Shown here in pieces: positions 1 to 7,332 of a stretch of 17,786 nt of DNA; position 1 is the stretch's first letter; the number at the start of each line of letters is the position of its first letter. The notes beneath the pieces are model-generated. The model saw only the letters and a list, made by a program, of their open reading frames with translations. It ran no database searches and had not been told where the DNA came from. Location: contig JAIRPZ010000020.1 of the NCBI GenBank assembly GCA_031256755.1, positions 1-17,786 of the forward strand. The letters run 5' to 3'. The position numbers and the translations under genes were made by a program. Source of the stretch: Planctomycetaceae bacterium (GTDB taxonomy: Bacteria; Planctomycetota; Planctomycetia; Pirellulales; Thermoguttaceae).

Positions 1-228
1 GGTGAAGCCAGAGGCGTTACTCTTGGCGAAGCCAGAGGCGAAGCCCGGGGCAAAGTCGGCGGTAAACGTGAGGCAGTCGTTTCGTTTCTGCAAGCCCGGT
101 TCGGCAAAGTGCCGCAGAACATCGTCCATGCGGTCAATGCTTGTTCCGACACAAGCGATTTGGATGTGCTGACCGTTTCGGCGGCAACGTGCAAAACACT
201 CAAAGAATTCGCCGCCGGACTGAAATAA
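1..228 (+). CDS. Rpn-family nuclease/transposase-like protein, C-terminal part (5' truncated by window edge)
   Basis: The frame is open from base 1 to a TAA at 226-228, giving 75 residues with no start in the window. The segment begins with repeated Gly-Glu-Ala-Arg-Gly units (residues 1-17) and then a helical stretch, KREAVVSFLQARFGKVPQ, ending in CKTLKEFAAGLK. This layout, a charged GEARG-type linker before a short helical tail, is what I know from C-termini of Rpn-type PD-(D/E)XK nuclease or 'putative transposase' proteins, which are abundant in planctomycete genomes. The catalytic domain would lie upstream, outside the window. The next gene starts 41 bases downstream on the same strand, but no functional link is implied. 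The repeated GGCGAAGCCAGA units are prone to slippage. The family call rests on resemblance only. Confidence 0.6.
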   Translation, partial: GEARGVTLGEARGEARGKVGGKREAVVSFLQARFGKVPQNIVHAVNACSDTSDLDVLTVSAATCKTLKEFAAGLK

Positions 229-269
229 CACACTGATTTTATACCGATAACAAGCAAACATAAACAACG

Positions 270-1115
270 ATGAGCAGCAGTCTCCGCCCATTATCATGGC
301 ATCAGTACGACATTGAAACCAAGTTCGGAGTGACCGGCGGAAAGTTCACGGCCGTTAATTCTGTTTTGTGTGCCGTTCTCGCTTTCGGCGGATCGATCGT
401 ATTTTACCTGTTGCTTTTCATGCAGGAGAACTGGTTTGCCGACATGTTTACCAAACGCGGCTTCACCCCTTTTCTGATGGTTTTTCTCGCTTTCTGGGCA
501 GCAGCAATCCTGCTTTTCAAATGGACAAAAATCCGGATTCAGCGCAAAGCACTCGGCATTACGATCCTGCCGGAAGCAGGATTTATCCTCTCGCCGAACA
601 CCGTCGATCAGGTTTTGCGGAATGTAGACATGCAGGTTGAACAGCCGAGGTTGTTTTTCCTGTTTAACCGTATTACCGGCGCACTTTCCAATCTGAAAAA
701 TATCGGTATGATTTCCGAAGTCAGCGATATTTTACGCTCCTGCAACGAACAAGATATGGAGAATGTCGAAACGTCTTACAGTTTGCTCAACGGTTTTTTA
801 TGGGCGATACCTGTTCTCGGTTTCATCGGCACCGTACAAGGACTTTCGGCAGCCATCGGCGAATTCGGCAGCGTCTTATCCGCAGGCGGCGATATTGAAG
901 CCCTCACCGGTTCGCTGCAAGAAGTGACCGCCGGTTTGGCAACGGCTTTTGAAACAACGCTTGTGGCGTTAGTATTGGCTCTGTTTCTGCATCTTTGGGC
1001 AACCGCAATGCGGAAAAGCGAAGAAGAACATCTTATCGCCTGCTCCGAATACTGCAACCGGAATATCGTCGCCCACTTGAAGGTCTCATACCGGCAAAAC
1101 GAAGGAGATGCCTGA
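270..1115 (+). CDS. MotA/TolQ/ExbB-family proton channel protein
   Basis: This 281-residue inner-membrane protein has four predicted membrane helices at about residues 28-51, 66-84, 174-196 and 222-246, and a cytoplasmic loop between helices 2 and 3. That is the MotA/ExbB/TolQ topology. The third helix carries PVLGFIGTVQGL (181-192), which matches the Pro-Gly motif of ExbB/TolQ TM2/MotA TM3. The fourth helix has TAGLATAFETTLVALVLAL, the Thr-rich ion-path helix. Family members form pentamers around two B-subunit helices and couple ion flow to rotation or force. The long cytoplasmic tail of ZorA is absent. It is the first gene of a tight three-gene operon whose next two products look like the B subunits. 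The start has no clear Shine-Dalgarno sequence, and I see no convincing promoter in the 41-base gap upstream. The family is clear; the biological role is not. Confidence 0.88.
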   Translation: MSSSLRPLSWHQYDIETKFGVTGGKFTAVNSVLCAVLAFGGSIVFYLLLFMQENWFADMFTKRGFTPFLMVFLAFWAAAILLFKWTKIRIQRKALGITILPEAGFILSPNTVDQVLRNVDMQVEQPRLFFLFNRITGALSNLKNIGMISEVSDILRSCNEQDMENVETSYSLLNGFLWAIPVLGFIGTVQGLSAAIGEFGSVLSAGGDIEALTGSLQEVTAGLATAFETTLVALVLALFLHLWATAMRKSEEEHLIACSEYCNRNIVAHLKVSYRQNEGDA

Positions 1116-1116
1116 C

Positions 1117-1971
1117 ATGAAACGGGAAAAAAATCCGATTTCGCTCTTTTCGTTTCAGGATATTATTATGTCGGTTGTCGGCATCGTGATCCTGATGACA
1201 CTAATCCTGATCCTGCAACTGGTGTCGCGGATGTCTGCCGCACCGCCGTCTCCGGTTATTTCTGTACAAGAACTAAAACAGCAGATTGACGCTCTTCATG
1301 CCGTCAAAACAGAATTGCAGAATGCCGTTGCCGAACTGCATCAGGCACGGGAACAATCAGAATCGGTAACTCCGTCACAAGAAAAGATCGATGCCCTGCA
1401 ATCAACCGTTGCCCGGCTTGAATCGGATATTGCCGCAACGGAAAAGAAACTTGACGAAACTCAAAAGAAATCGGCAGAACTCCGAAAGAATCCGGCAATG
1501 CAGGAAATTGCCGATTTGCAGCAGGAGATCAAAAAACAGCACGATACGATTGCCGAATTGGAAAAACAAAAAAAAGATATTTCGGTAACAGAAACAGAAT
1601 TGCAGGCAAAGGTTCAGGAGTTGCGAGCCAAAAATGCCGCATTGGCTCAAAAAATTGCCGAACACGTTTCACCGCAGGTCAAAGTTACGATTCCGCAGGA
1701 CATGGAAAAAACCGCTTACATTCTTCTCTACGGACAGGGAACGATTTCGGTTATCGCAACGGACGGTTCGCCGAGGCAGACGTTTTCATCGGCAAGCCGG
1801 TTTTATGACTGGGCAGGAAAACGGAATACGGCAAAGGAATTCTTTGTGATCTATGTCCGTCCGTCGCGGTTCGGTCAGCAAGACGAAGTGATAAAAAATC
1901 TTCAGGCACGCGGTTTCGAGGTCGGTTTACAAGTCATCGGCGAAAAAACCGATTTACAAACAGCAGAATAA
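1117..1971 (+). CDS. MotB/ExbD-like B subunit 1: single-pass coiled-coil protein
   Basis: The preferred start is the ATG at 1117, because AAGGAG at 1102-1107 lies 9 bases before it. An ATG at 1108 abuts that same ribosome site, so it is unlikely. This gives 284 residues, starting one base after the previous stop. Residues 10-37 form one membrane helix, FSFQDIIMSVVGIVILMTL and on, with an aspartate (D15) near its start, where MotB, ExbD and ZorB carry their proton-binding aspartate. Residues 50-185 are charged heptad-like coiled coil. Residues 188-284 form a small alpha/beta domain with EFFVIYVRPSRF and GFEVGLQVIG. I see no OmpA-type peptidoglycan-binding motif. Inferred role: the periplasmic-facing partner of the MotA-like channel. 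A coiled-coil structural protein without motor activity is the alternative. Confidence 0.82.
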   Translation: MKREKNPISLFSFQDIIMSVVGIVILMTLILILQLVSRMSAAPPSPVISVQELKQQIDALHAVKTELQNAVAELHQAREQSESVTPSQEKIDALQSTVARLESDIAATEKKLDETQKKSAELRKNPAMQEIADLQQEIKKQHDTIAELEKQKKDISVTETELQAKVQELRAKNAALAQKIAEHVSPQVKVTIPQDMEKTAYILLYGQGTISVIATDGSPRQTFSSASRFYDWAGKRNTAKEFFVIYVRPSRFGQQDEVIKNLQARGFEVGLQVIGEKTDLQTAE

Positions 1972-1974
1972 AAT

Positions 1975-2961
1975 ATGAGAAAAAAACGTTCCGTTCCGTC
2001 CAGTTTGGAGTTATTTCTCGATACGATATGTAACGTATTCGGTGGGATATTGTTCATTGCCATTTTGCTGGCGATTCTGATCCGGCAGACAGAAGGAGTG
2101 ATCAAAAAACCGGAAGACAATACGCCGGAAAAAATTGCTGAATTGCAGCAGCAACTCGACCAGATATCTGCCGATATTGCGGCATCCGAAGTGCTGATTG
2201 AAACACTGCATGCTTCTATACCGAAGCCGAAAGACACGGCGGAACAGCAGGCAGCCGAGTTATTCTTCAAACTTTTGTCCGCAAAAGGAACCGCTGCCGT
2301 CAAACAAGCCGAACTGGTCAGTCAGCAACTTGCCGCCGCAAAAGAATTGCTGGAATTGCAGAAACAAGCCGCTCAAATGGCGCAGCAGATTCAGCAACTG
2401 GAACAGGAAAAACAAAAACTTGACAGGGAACTGACGCAGCATCAGCAGGACAAACATGCCATCAAAACGTCTTCGGAAAAATTGCAGAGCGAAATTGATG
2501 AATTGGAACAGCAAATTGCACAGAAAGAAAAGAACATCAAAAATAATGAAACAAAAACAGAGCGGAATGAGGTCTTGTATCTTCCGAAATTACAGGATGC
2601 CGGTGCGAAACGTCCGATTTATTTTGTTCTCCGTTTTAACCGGTTCTATGTTGTCAGCCGCCGGGAAGATTTTGATTACAAAGGCAATGAATTAGGTGTT
2701 CCCAAAACAACAAGAGGAATTCCTGCGGACGATGCGGAAGCATTAAAAAAACAGATTCTGCCGTTGTTAGGACAAGGACAGTATGCCCATTCAGTCAATT
2801 TTCCTTCTGTGTTTGTGTACGGTGATTCGGCGGAACAATTTCATATTATCCGGGACATTTTCATTTCTGCCGGTTTCAAATATGAGTTGATACCGACAGC
2901 CGATGATGATCTGTGGCAGTTTGGCGGCGGCGGCGAGAGCCGCGATGTTTTAGTACAATAA
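1975..2961 (+). CDS. MotB/ExbD-like B subunit 2: single-pass coiled-coil protein
   Basis: This 328-residue protein starts 3 bases after the previous stop, so translation is probably coupled; no separate ribosome site is evident. Residues 11-36 are a membrane helix, LELFLDTICNVFGGILFIAI and on, with aspartate D16 at its start. It aligns with the upstream protein as D-x-I-x-(S/N)-V-x-G. Residues 52-195 are a Gln/Glu/Lys-rich coiled coil. Residues 200-310 form an alpha/beta domain with RPIYFVLRFNRFYVVSRR and, later, FPSVFVYGDSAEQFHIIRDIFISAGFKY (given here as two landmarks, 213-230 and 276-303). The second landmark resembles the end of the neighbouring protein's domain, so the two are probably diverged paralogues. 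It ends 14 bases from a convergent gene. Function unknown; a heterodimeric B subunit for the channel is my inference. Confidence 0.82.
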   Translation: MRKKRSVPSSLELFLDTICNVFGGILFIAILLAILIRQTEGVIKKPEDNTPEKIAELQQQLDQISADIAASEVLIETLHASIPKPKDTAEQQAAELFFKLLSAKGTAAVKQAELVSQQLAAAKELLELQKQAAQMAQQIQQLEQEKQKLDRELTQHQQDKHAIKTSSEKLQSEIDELEQQIAQKEKNIKNNETKTERNEVLYLPKLQDAGAKRPIYFVLRFNRFYVVSRREDFDYKGNELGVPKTTRGIPADDAEALKKQILPLLGQGQYAHSVNFPSVFVYGDSAEQFHIIRDIFISAGFKYELIPTADDDLWQFGGGGESRDVLVQ

Positions 2962-2975
2962 AACGAAGTACCGCA

Positions 2976-4595
2976 CTATTTTCCCATCCGGTAAGTATCC
3001 AGCAGCAGGTCATCTGCACTGCCGAATTGTTCCAGCATGGCGGCTTCGACCACAAACACAACGACCGACTGCCTGCCGTCCGCATCTGTCAGGAGATGAT
3101 AAATCCAGCGGATCGGCATGTTTTCAACAGTTCCGTCAAGCAGCACTTTGTACACTTTATATCCCCGTTTATCCGTGTATTGAGTCGCGGCGGCCACTTT
3201 ACCGAAATTTTTACCGAGACCGGTTATCAAATCCTGCTGAAACTTTTCGAGCGAAGTCATCGTTTTAACATCCACCGTTCCCATATCGGCAACGTTGCAT
3301 TGAGCGATCAGTTCGCCGTTTTCGAGTTTGCGCAGCACCGTTGCCTGCGGATCATCCTGATAGACATACCAACTGCGGTCATGCGAAAACCGCCACGGTC
3401 CCTTGCCGCCGTCATACTTCAATTGCAGCACTTTGGAAGACGGTTTTACGGCAACAGTCATCATAAATTCGTCGGTCAACTCTTTGGGCGCAGTATTCGG
3501 CGAAATTTTCACCTGCAATTTGGCAAGGAGATCAAGACCGGGACCGACATGTCCGATAGACCGGTTTTCTTCGATCATCATGCCGATCCAATTGATGCGT
3601 TTTTCGGCAAGATCAAACTGGAATTTCGCACGGACAGACATTTCCGTTGCCGCACCGAGATAAACTCCGCTGACATCGCCGACCACTTCGATAATTGCCA
3701 TGTTATCCGCAACCGCTGTCAGAACGGCTTCGACATTGCTGGACACGACGGCATCAATCGACAGAAATGACCGCAGCACACTATCGCTGATTTTCCACGT
3801 ATCCGCAATGCCGACTTCTTTATTCGGCAAAAGGCGGTCAATGGTCAATGTGTTGCCGGGAATATCTTCAATGAGCAGCAGTTGCTCTCCCCGCAGCGAT
3901 CCTCGCGGTGAAAAAAGGGAAACACTCTCTTTTTCCAAAGAACAGACAATCGTTTGCAGTTCGCTTTCCAGTTCCGGCATTTTTGTCCGGCTGCCGATTT
4001 TCATTCTCGATTTTGCCATATTGTACCGGCGGACACCGACTAATTTATCGGTCAGAGAAAATTCACTGATGCGTTCTTCGTAACGGAAACCGGCGGTGAC
4101 TTCCATTTTATCTTTTGATTCCTTGAGGTCTGCCGATACTTGTTTGACATCGCCGGTTACTTCGAGCAGGGTCTCGACCAAATCGGTGGAACCTTTTTTC
4201 CGGCTGCTTTTTAGCAGATATTTGGTTTTATTGGCGGTGTTTTTTGCGGACGGCAGTTGCGGCAGCGGCTGCGGAGTGGCGGAGGTCTTCGGTAAGACCG
4301 CCGGCGGCGTTTTCGTTTCGCGTGCAGGAATCTGCGGCATCCGCTCTGCCGGAGTTTTTTCGGACGCTACAGGCGTTTTGTTGGATTTTCCCCAGATCAC
4401 GCCCCGGCTCGGTTTTGTCTCTAATTTTTCGGCAATATCTTCGTTCTCCGCAGAGTCCGCAACATTCATGCCGACACTTTGCCAGCCCTCTTCACCGCTT
4501 CCGTAACAAGTCAAAAAAGAAGCGAAAATAAGAAAAATAAACAAACAAAACAGCGACCATTCAAGAATGGTTTTCAGGGGGAATTTGGTATACAT
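2976..4595 (-). CDS. Hypothetical membrane-anchored or exported protein, 539 aa
   Basis: I do not recognise a named family. The N-terminus has a hydrophobic segment at residues 10-29 after basic residues, followed by Cys30. The residues before the Cys (F-L-T) do not make a standard lipobox, so this is either a signal anchor or an atypical lipoprotein signal. Residues 50-125 are rich in Pro, Thr and Lys and look like a flexible linker. The rest looks globular and beta-rich, with landmarks PNKEVGIADTW, FQFDLAEKRINWIGMMIEE and RSIGHVGPGLDLLAKLQVKI. I recall similar hypothetical proteins in planctomycetes but cannot assign a function. It converges with the motor operon with only 14 bases between stops, so there is no room for a separate terminator. 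The start is the first ATG; no strong ribosome site is visible. Confidence 0.8.
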   Translation of the reverse strand: MYTKFPLKTILEWSLFCLFIFLIFASFLTCYGSGEEGWQSVGMNVADSAENEDIAEKLETKPSRGVIWGKSNKTPVASEKTPAERMPQIPARETKTPPAVLPKTSATPQPLPQLPSAKNTANKTKYLLKSSRKKGSTDLVETLLEVTGDVKQVSADLKESKDKMEVTAGFRYEERISEFSLTDKLVGVRRYNMAKSRMKIGSRTKMPELESELQTIVCSLEKESVSLFSPRGSLRGEQLLLIEDIPGNTLTIDRLLPNKEVGIADTWKISDSVLRSFLSIDAVVSSNVEAVLTAVADNMAIIEVVGDVSGVYLGAATEMSVRAKFQFDLAEKRINWIGMMIEENRSIGHVGPGLDLLAKLQVKISPNTAPKELTDEFMMTVAVKPSSKVLQLKYDGGKGPWRFSHDRSWYVYQDDPQATVLRKLENGELIAQCNVADMGTVDVKTMTSLEKFQQDLITGLGKNFGKVAAATQYTDKRGYKVYKVLLDGTVENMPIRWIYHLLTDADGRQSVVVFVVEAAMLEQFGSADDLLLDTYRMGK

Positions 4596-5030
4596 GATGT
4601 GCCTGACAATCTTTTTTGCAAAAGCCGCACCGCGGAAACCGATGACATCTTGTTAATCGGCTTCGGATTGCACTGTCTTTAACGAAAATGCGGAATAATC
4701 CGAAAAATCGGTTCGCATATTTCTCCCCACGCGGACACCGGCAGGCAGTTGGGTTTGCGGATTCGCCGCCGCCTGTTTCTGCCGGAGGCGGAATTCCTCT
4801 TCGCACTGTTTTGCAACTTGCCGGCAACGATGACGATAAAACGCCGCATCGTGCCGAGAACAGGATTGACAAACATTTGCCGCTCCAAAAAGCCGAGAAG
4901 TGTCTGAATACCCATATACCCATTTTAACGTTAAAGAAATCTCAAAATCGGATTACCTAAATCACGCAATTTAACAAAAATAGAGTCCGGTTTATTGCGT
5001 AAAAAACACCCGCCGGTTATCCCTATTCCA
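4596..5030. other. Intergenic stretch without a convincing gene
   Basis: This is the divergent gap between the 539-aa hypothetical protein and the Tat-exported oxidoreductase. Several frames stay open for 60-120 codons. The best is on the minus strand at 4679-4915 (78 codons), whose first half, LLGFLERQMFVNPVLGTMRRF, looks protein-like, while the second half is Arg/Pro-rich and unnatural. There is no ribosome site or good promoter for it. A vestigial small gene is possible, but I do not call one. No RNA gene or clear terminator was seen. Confidence 0.4.
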
Positions 5031-5059
5031 TTGTATTTTTTCTTTCGTTATCGTAGAAT
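5031..5059 (+). promoter_or_regulatory. Sigma70-type promoter for the Tat-exported oxidoreductase
   Basis: TTGTAT (5031-5036) and TAGAAT (5054-5059) are separated by exactly 17 bases. The start codons at 5095 and 5110 lie 36 and 51 bases downstream, which leaves a short leader. The geometry fits the consensus, but it has not been tested. Confidence 0.6.
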
Positions 5060-5094
5060 GTTCCGGTATCGAATTATTTTAACCCGCCAATTTA

Positions 5095-6399
5095 ATGACT
5101 GCTAATTCAATGAAAACCACACGGCGTAACTTTTTACAAACAACGGCGTTAAGCGGCGTTGCGGCGTTCGCAGCCCCTGCGTTCCTCAGCGCAAAAGACG
5201 TTAACGGCAAACTCAACGTTGCCTGCATCGGCGTTCAAGGTATGGGACACGCCAGCGTTCAAGGCGTTTCCGGCGAAAATATCATCGGACTTGCCGATGT
5301 CGCCGCCGACCGCCTTGCCAAAACTGCCGCCGAACAACCCAAAGCCGAAACGTTTGCCGACTTCCGGGATATGATTACCAAATTCGACGGCAAACTCGAT
5401 GCGGTAACCGTCGGTACGCCCGACCATATCCACGCCGCCGCAAGTGTCTTTGCAATGAAACGCGGAATTCACTGTTATACCGAAAAACCGCTTTCGCACG
5501 ATGTTCACGAAGCAGCCGTGATGATTGACCTCGCCAAGAAAAAGAACCTGAAAACCCAAATGGGGACGCAGATTCACGCAAGCGATAACTACCGTCGGGT
5601 CGTTGAATTGATACAAGGCGGAGCAATCGGCAAAATCAAAGAAGTGCATTGCTGGGTCGGCAAAGCGTGGGGCAACAGACCGATTCCGAAGTTTGACGGT
5701 CAGGTTCCCGAATCGCTCAACTGGGAACTTTGGCAGGGTCCCGTACCGGAACGTCCCTACAATCCGTGCTATGTGCCGGGCAACTGGCGGTCGTACTGGA
5801 TGTACGGAACGGGAACGCTCGGCGATATGGCGTGTCATATTGTCGATTTGCCGTTCTGGGCGTTGAGTTTGCGGCATCCGAAGACGATTGAGGCAAACTA
5901 TCCGGCAGTCGTTTGTCCCGAAACGTGTCCCATCGGCTTGCAGGTGAAGTACGAATTTCCGAAGGAGGAAGGACACGATGCGTTGACGCTGACTTGGTAC
6001 GATCATAATTTACGTCCGCCGCAACTTGCGGAGTACAATATGCCGAACTTGGGTTTGGGGATTCTTTTTGTCGGGGCGGACGGACTGCTGCTGGCGGACT
6101 ACGGTCGGTACATTTTGTATCCCGAAGACAAGTTTAAGGATTTCAAAGCCCCGAAACCGTCGATTCCGAAGAGCATCGGACATCACGCTGAATGGCTCAA
6201 AGCGATTAAAGACGGCGGCGATGCGCAGCCGTTGTGCAACTTCGGCTATTCCGGCGTGCTGACGCAGGCAGTTCTTCTCGGCGGCGTAGCGTATCGGGCG
6301 GGGAAGAAGATTACGTGGAATCCTGAAACGCAGACGACCGGCGATGCGGCAGCGGACAAGTTCCTTGCCGATGAACGCCGCAAGGGCTGGGAATTGTAA
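5095..6399 (+). CDS. Gfo/Idh/MocA-family oxidoreductase with Tat signal
   Basis: The N-terminus carries a twin-arginine signal, MKTTRRNFLQTTALSG followed by an Ala-rich segment, so the protein should be exported folded with its nucleotide bound. After it comes a Rossmann fold starting LNVACIGVQGMGH (NAD(P) binding), then TPDHIHAA and CYTEKPLSHDVHEA, which holds the family's conserved EKP lysine. The C-terminal half has the usual beta-sheet domain with GTGTLGDMACHIVDLPFWAL. Family members oxidise or epimerise sugars and related polyols; the substrate cannot be read from sequence. Length (434, or 429 from the ATG at 5110) is normal for exported planctomycete members. The ATG at 5110 directly precedes the Tat motif and may be the true start; neither start has a good ribosome site. 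Confidence 0.9.
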   Translation: MTANSMKTTRRNFLQTTALSGVAAFAAPAFLSAKDVNGKLNVACIGVQGMGHASVQGVSGENIIGLADVAADRLAKTAAEQPKAETFADFRDMITKFDGKLDAVTVGTPDHIHAAASVFAMKRGIHCYTEKPLSHDVHEAAVMIDLAKKKNLKTQMGTQIHASDNYRRVVELIQGGAIGKIKEVHCWVGKAWGNRPIPKFDGQVPESLNWELWQGPVPERPYNPCYVPGNWRSYWMYGTGTLGDMACHIVDLPFWALSLRHPKTIEANYPAVVCPETCPIGLQVKYEFPKEEGHDALTLTWYDHNLRPPQLAEYNMPNLGLGILFVGADGLLLADYGRYILYPEDKFKDFKAPKPSIPKSIGHHAEWLKAIKDGGDAQPLCNFGYSGVLTQAVLLGGVAYRAGKKITWNPETQTTGDAAADKFLADERRKGWEL

Positions 6400-6410
6400 G
6401 GTGTGCTGTT

Positions 6411-6479
6411 TATTTTTCGTATTTTCGATATTTTTGTGCCAAAATCAAATGGATGAAACAACGAAAATACCTAAAAATA
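6411..6479. repeat. Imperfect inverted repeat between the oxidoreductase gene and cysC
   Basis: TATTTTTCGTATTTTCG (6411-6427) is the near-perfect inverse of CGAAAATACCTAAAAATA (6462-6479). The inner nine bases match perfectly, and the arms enclose 34 bases. It lies just downstream of the oxidoreductase stop and 7 bases before the -35 of the cysC promoter. It could be a transcript-ending or 3'-protecting stem-loop, or a protein-binding site. There is no T-run after it. Confidence 0.5.
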
Positions 6480-6485
6480 CAACGG

Positions 6486-6513
6486 TTGACTTCACGGAAA
6501 AATAAATTAAAAT
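6486..6513 (+). promoter_or_regulatory. Sigma70-type promoter for cysC
   Basis: TTGACT (6486-6491), a 16-base spacer and TAAAAT (6508-6513). Predicted transcription would start near 6520, about 70 bases before the preferred cysC ATG at 6592. Confidence 0.55.
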
Positions 6514-6591
6514 CTGCCCTCATAAATGTTCCCGCAAAACAATCCGGGGCAGCCCTATTCACTCATCAGGAAAAATCGCAGGAAAATTAAC

Positions 6592-7239
6592 ATGTCGCAA
6601 GCACAGGTTTATTGGCACGAACACGCCGTCTCCCGGCAGGAAAGAGAAACTCTTAACGGCAACAAAGGATGTGTTCTTTGGTTTACCGGTTTAAGTGCCT
6701 GCGGGAAAAGCACGATTGCTAATTTGGCGGATCACTTGCTTCATCAATCCGGCAAGCACAGTTTCGTTCTTGACGGCGACAACGTCCGGCATGGTCTCAA
6801 TGCCGGAACAGGGATGCTTAAAGACGTTCACGGCGAAGAGTTTGCCAAACGGTTCGGGCTTGGGTTTTCTGCACAGGATCGGGAAGAGAACATCCGCCGC
6901 ATCGGAGCGGTTGCCAAATTGTTTGCGGAAGCCGGTTTGATTGCCATTACTGCATTCATCAGTCCCTACCGGACGGATCGGGATCGGGTGCGCAAGTCCC
7001 TGCCGGAAGGGGATTTTATTGAGGTGTTTGTCGACACGCCGATAGAGATTTGCGAACAGCGTGATCCGAAAGGGTTGTACAAAAAAGCGAGAGCCGGCGA
7101 GTTGAAGGGCTTTACCGGCATTGATGATCCTTACGAAGCACCGGAAACGCCGGAACTGATCCTTGACGGCGGCAGGAAAACAGCCGAGCAACTCGCCGGC
7201 GAAGTCATTGCCTTTCTGAAAAGCAAAGGAAAAATTTGA
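6592..7239 (+). CDS. cysC: Adenylyl-sulfate (APS) kinase
   Basis: APS kinase phosphorylates adenylyl sulfate with ATP to form PAPS, the activated sulfate used in assimilation or by sulfotransferases; it is cytosolic. The P-loop GLSACGKST is at residues 33-41, the APS-binding LDGDNVRHGLN at 60-70, then ENIRRIGAVAKLF and the FISPYRTDRDRVR loop. GLYKKARAGELKGFTGIDDPYE is the usual C-terminal lid. The ATG at 6592 is chosen because an AGGAAAA ribosome site precedes it and the protein then begins with the family's typical VYWHEHAVSRQERE. An upstream in-frame ATG at 6526 would add 22 atypical residues. At 215 residues it is slightly longer than the ~200 usual. No ATP-sulfurylase (cysD/cysN/sat) lies beside it, so its partner is encoded elsewhere. 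Confidence 0.93.
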   Translation: MSQAQVYWHEHAVSRQERETLNGNKGCVLWFTGLSACGKSTIANLADHLLHQSGKHSFVLDGDNVRHGLNAGTGMLKDVHGEEFAKRFGLGFSAQDREENIRRIGAVAKLFAEAGLIAITAFISPYRTDRDRVRKSLPEGDFIEVFVDTPIEICEQRDPKGLYKKARAGELKGFTGIDDPYEAPETPELILDGGRKTAEQLAGEVIAFLKSKGKI

Positions 7240-7291
7240 CGGCTATAATCCGCGCAAGAACCAGCCGGTCTTTTATTCTCTCTGAAAAGGA

Positions 7292-7297
7292 TATAAT
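7292..7297 (+). promoter_or_regulatory. Possible -10 element upstream of the GTPase gene
   Basis: A perfect TATAAT lies 35 bases before the GTPase ATG. The matching -35 position (7269-7274, TCTTTT) is poor, so this is only a candidate. A second TATAAT at 7244-7249 has no -35 either. Confidence 0.3.
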
Positions 7298-7332
7298 GAG
7301 ACGGCTTTCGGTGTCAAAATCAACAGGTGTTC

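Noticed and set aside
1..60. GGCGAAGCCAGA repeats as a CRISPR or regulatory repeat
   Set aside because: They are in-frame codon repeats for GEARG units in a coding tail, with no spacers.
270..2961. Calling the motor operon a Zorya defence system
   Set aside because: ZorA's long tail, an OmpA-like ZorB domain and ZorC/D or ZorE effectors are all absent; only the MotA-like core is shared.
2913..3770. A 285-codon plus-strand frame opposite the 539-aa hypothetical gene
   Set aside because: His/Arg/Phe-rich composition typical of an antisense frame; the minus-strand protein has a signal anchor, linker and globular body.
4679..4915. A 78-codon minus-strand frame beginning MGIQTLLGFLERQMF
   Set aside because: The first half looks plausible but the second half is Arg/Pro-rich; no promoter or ribosome site, so not called as a gene.
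5149..6006. A 285-codon minus-strand frame inside the oxidoreductase gene
   Set aside because: The plus strand carries clear Tat, Rossmann and EKP motifs; the minus frame is a shadow.
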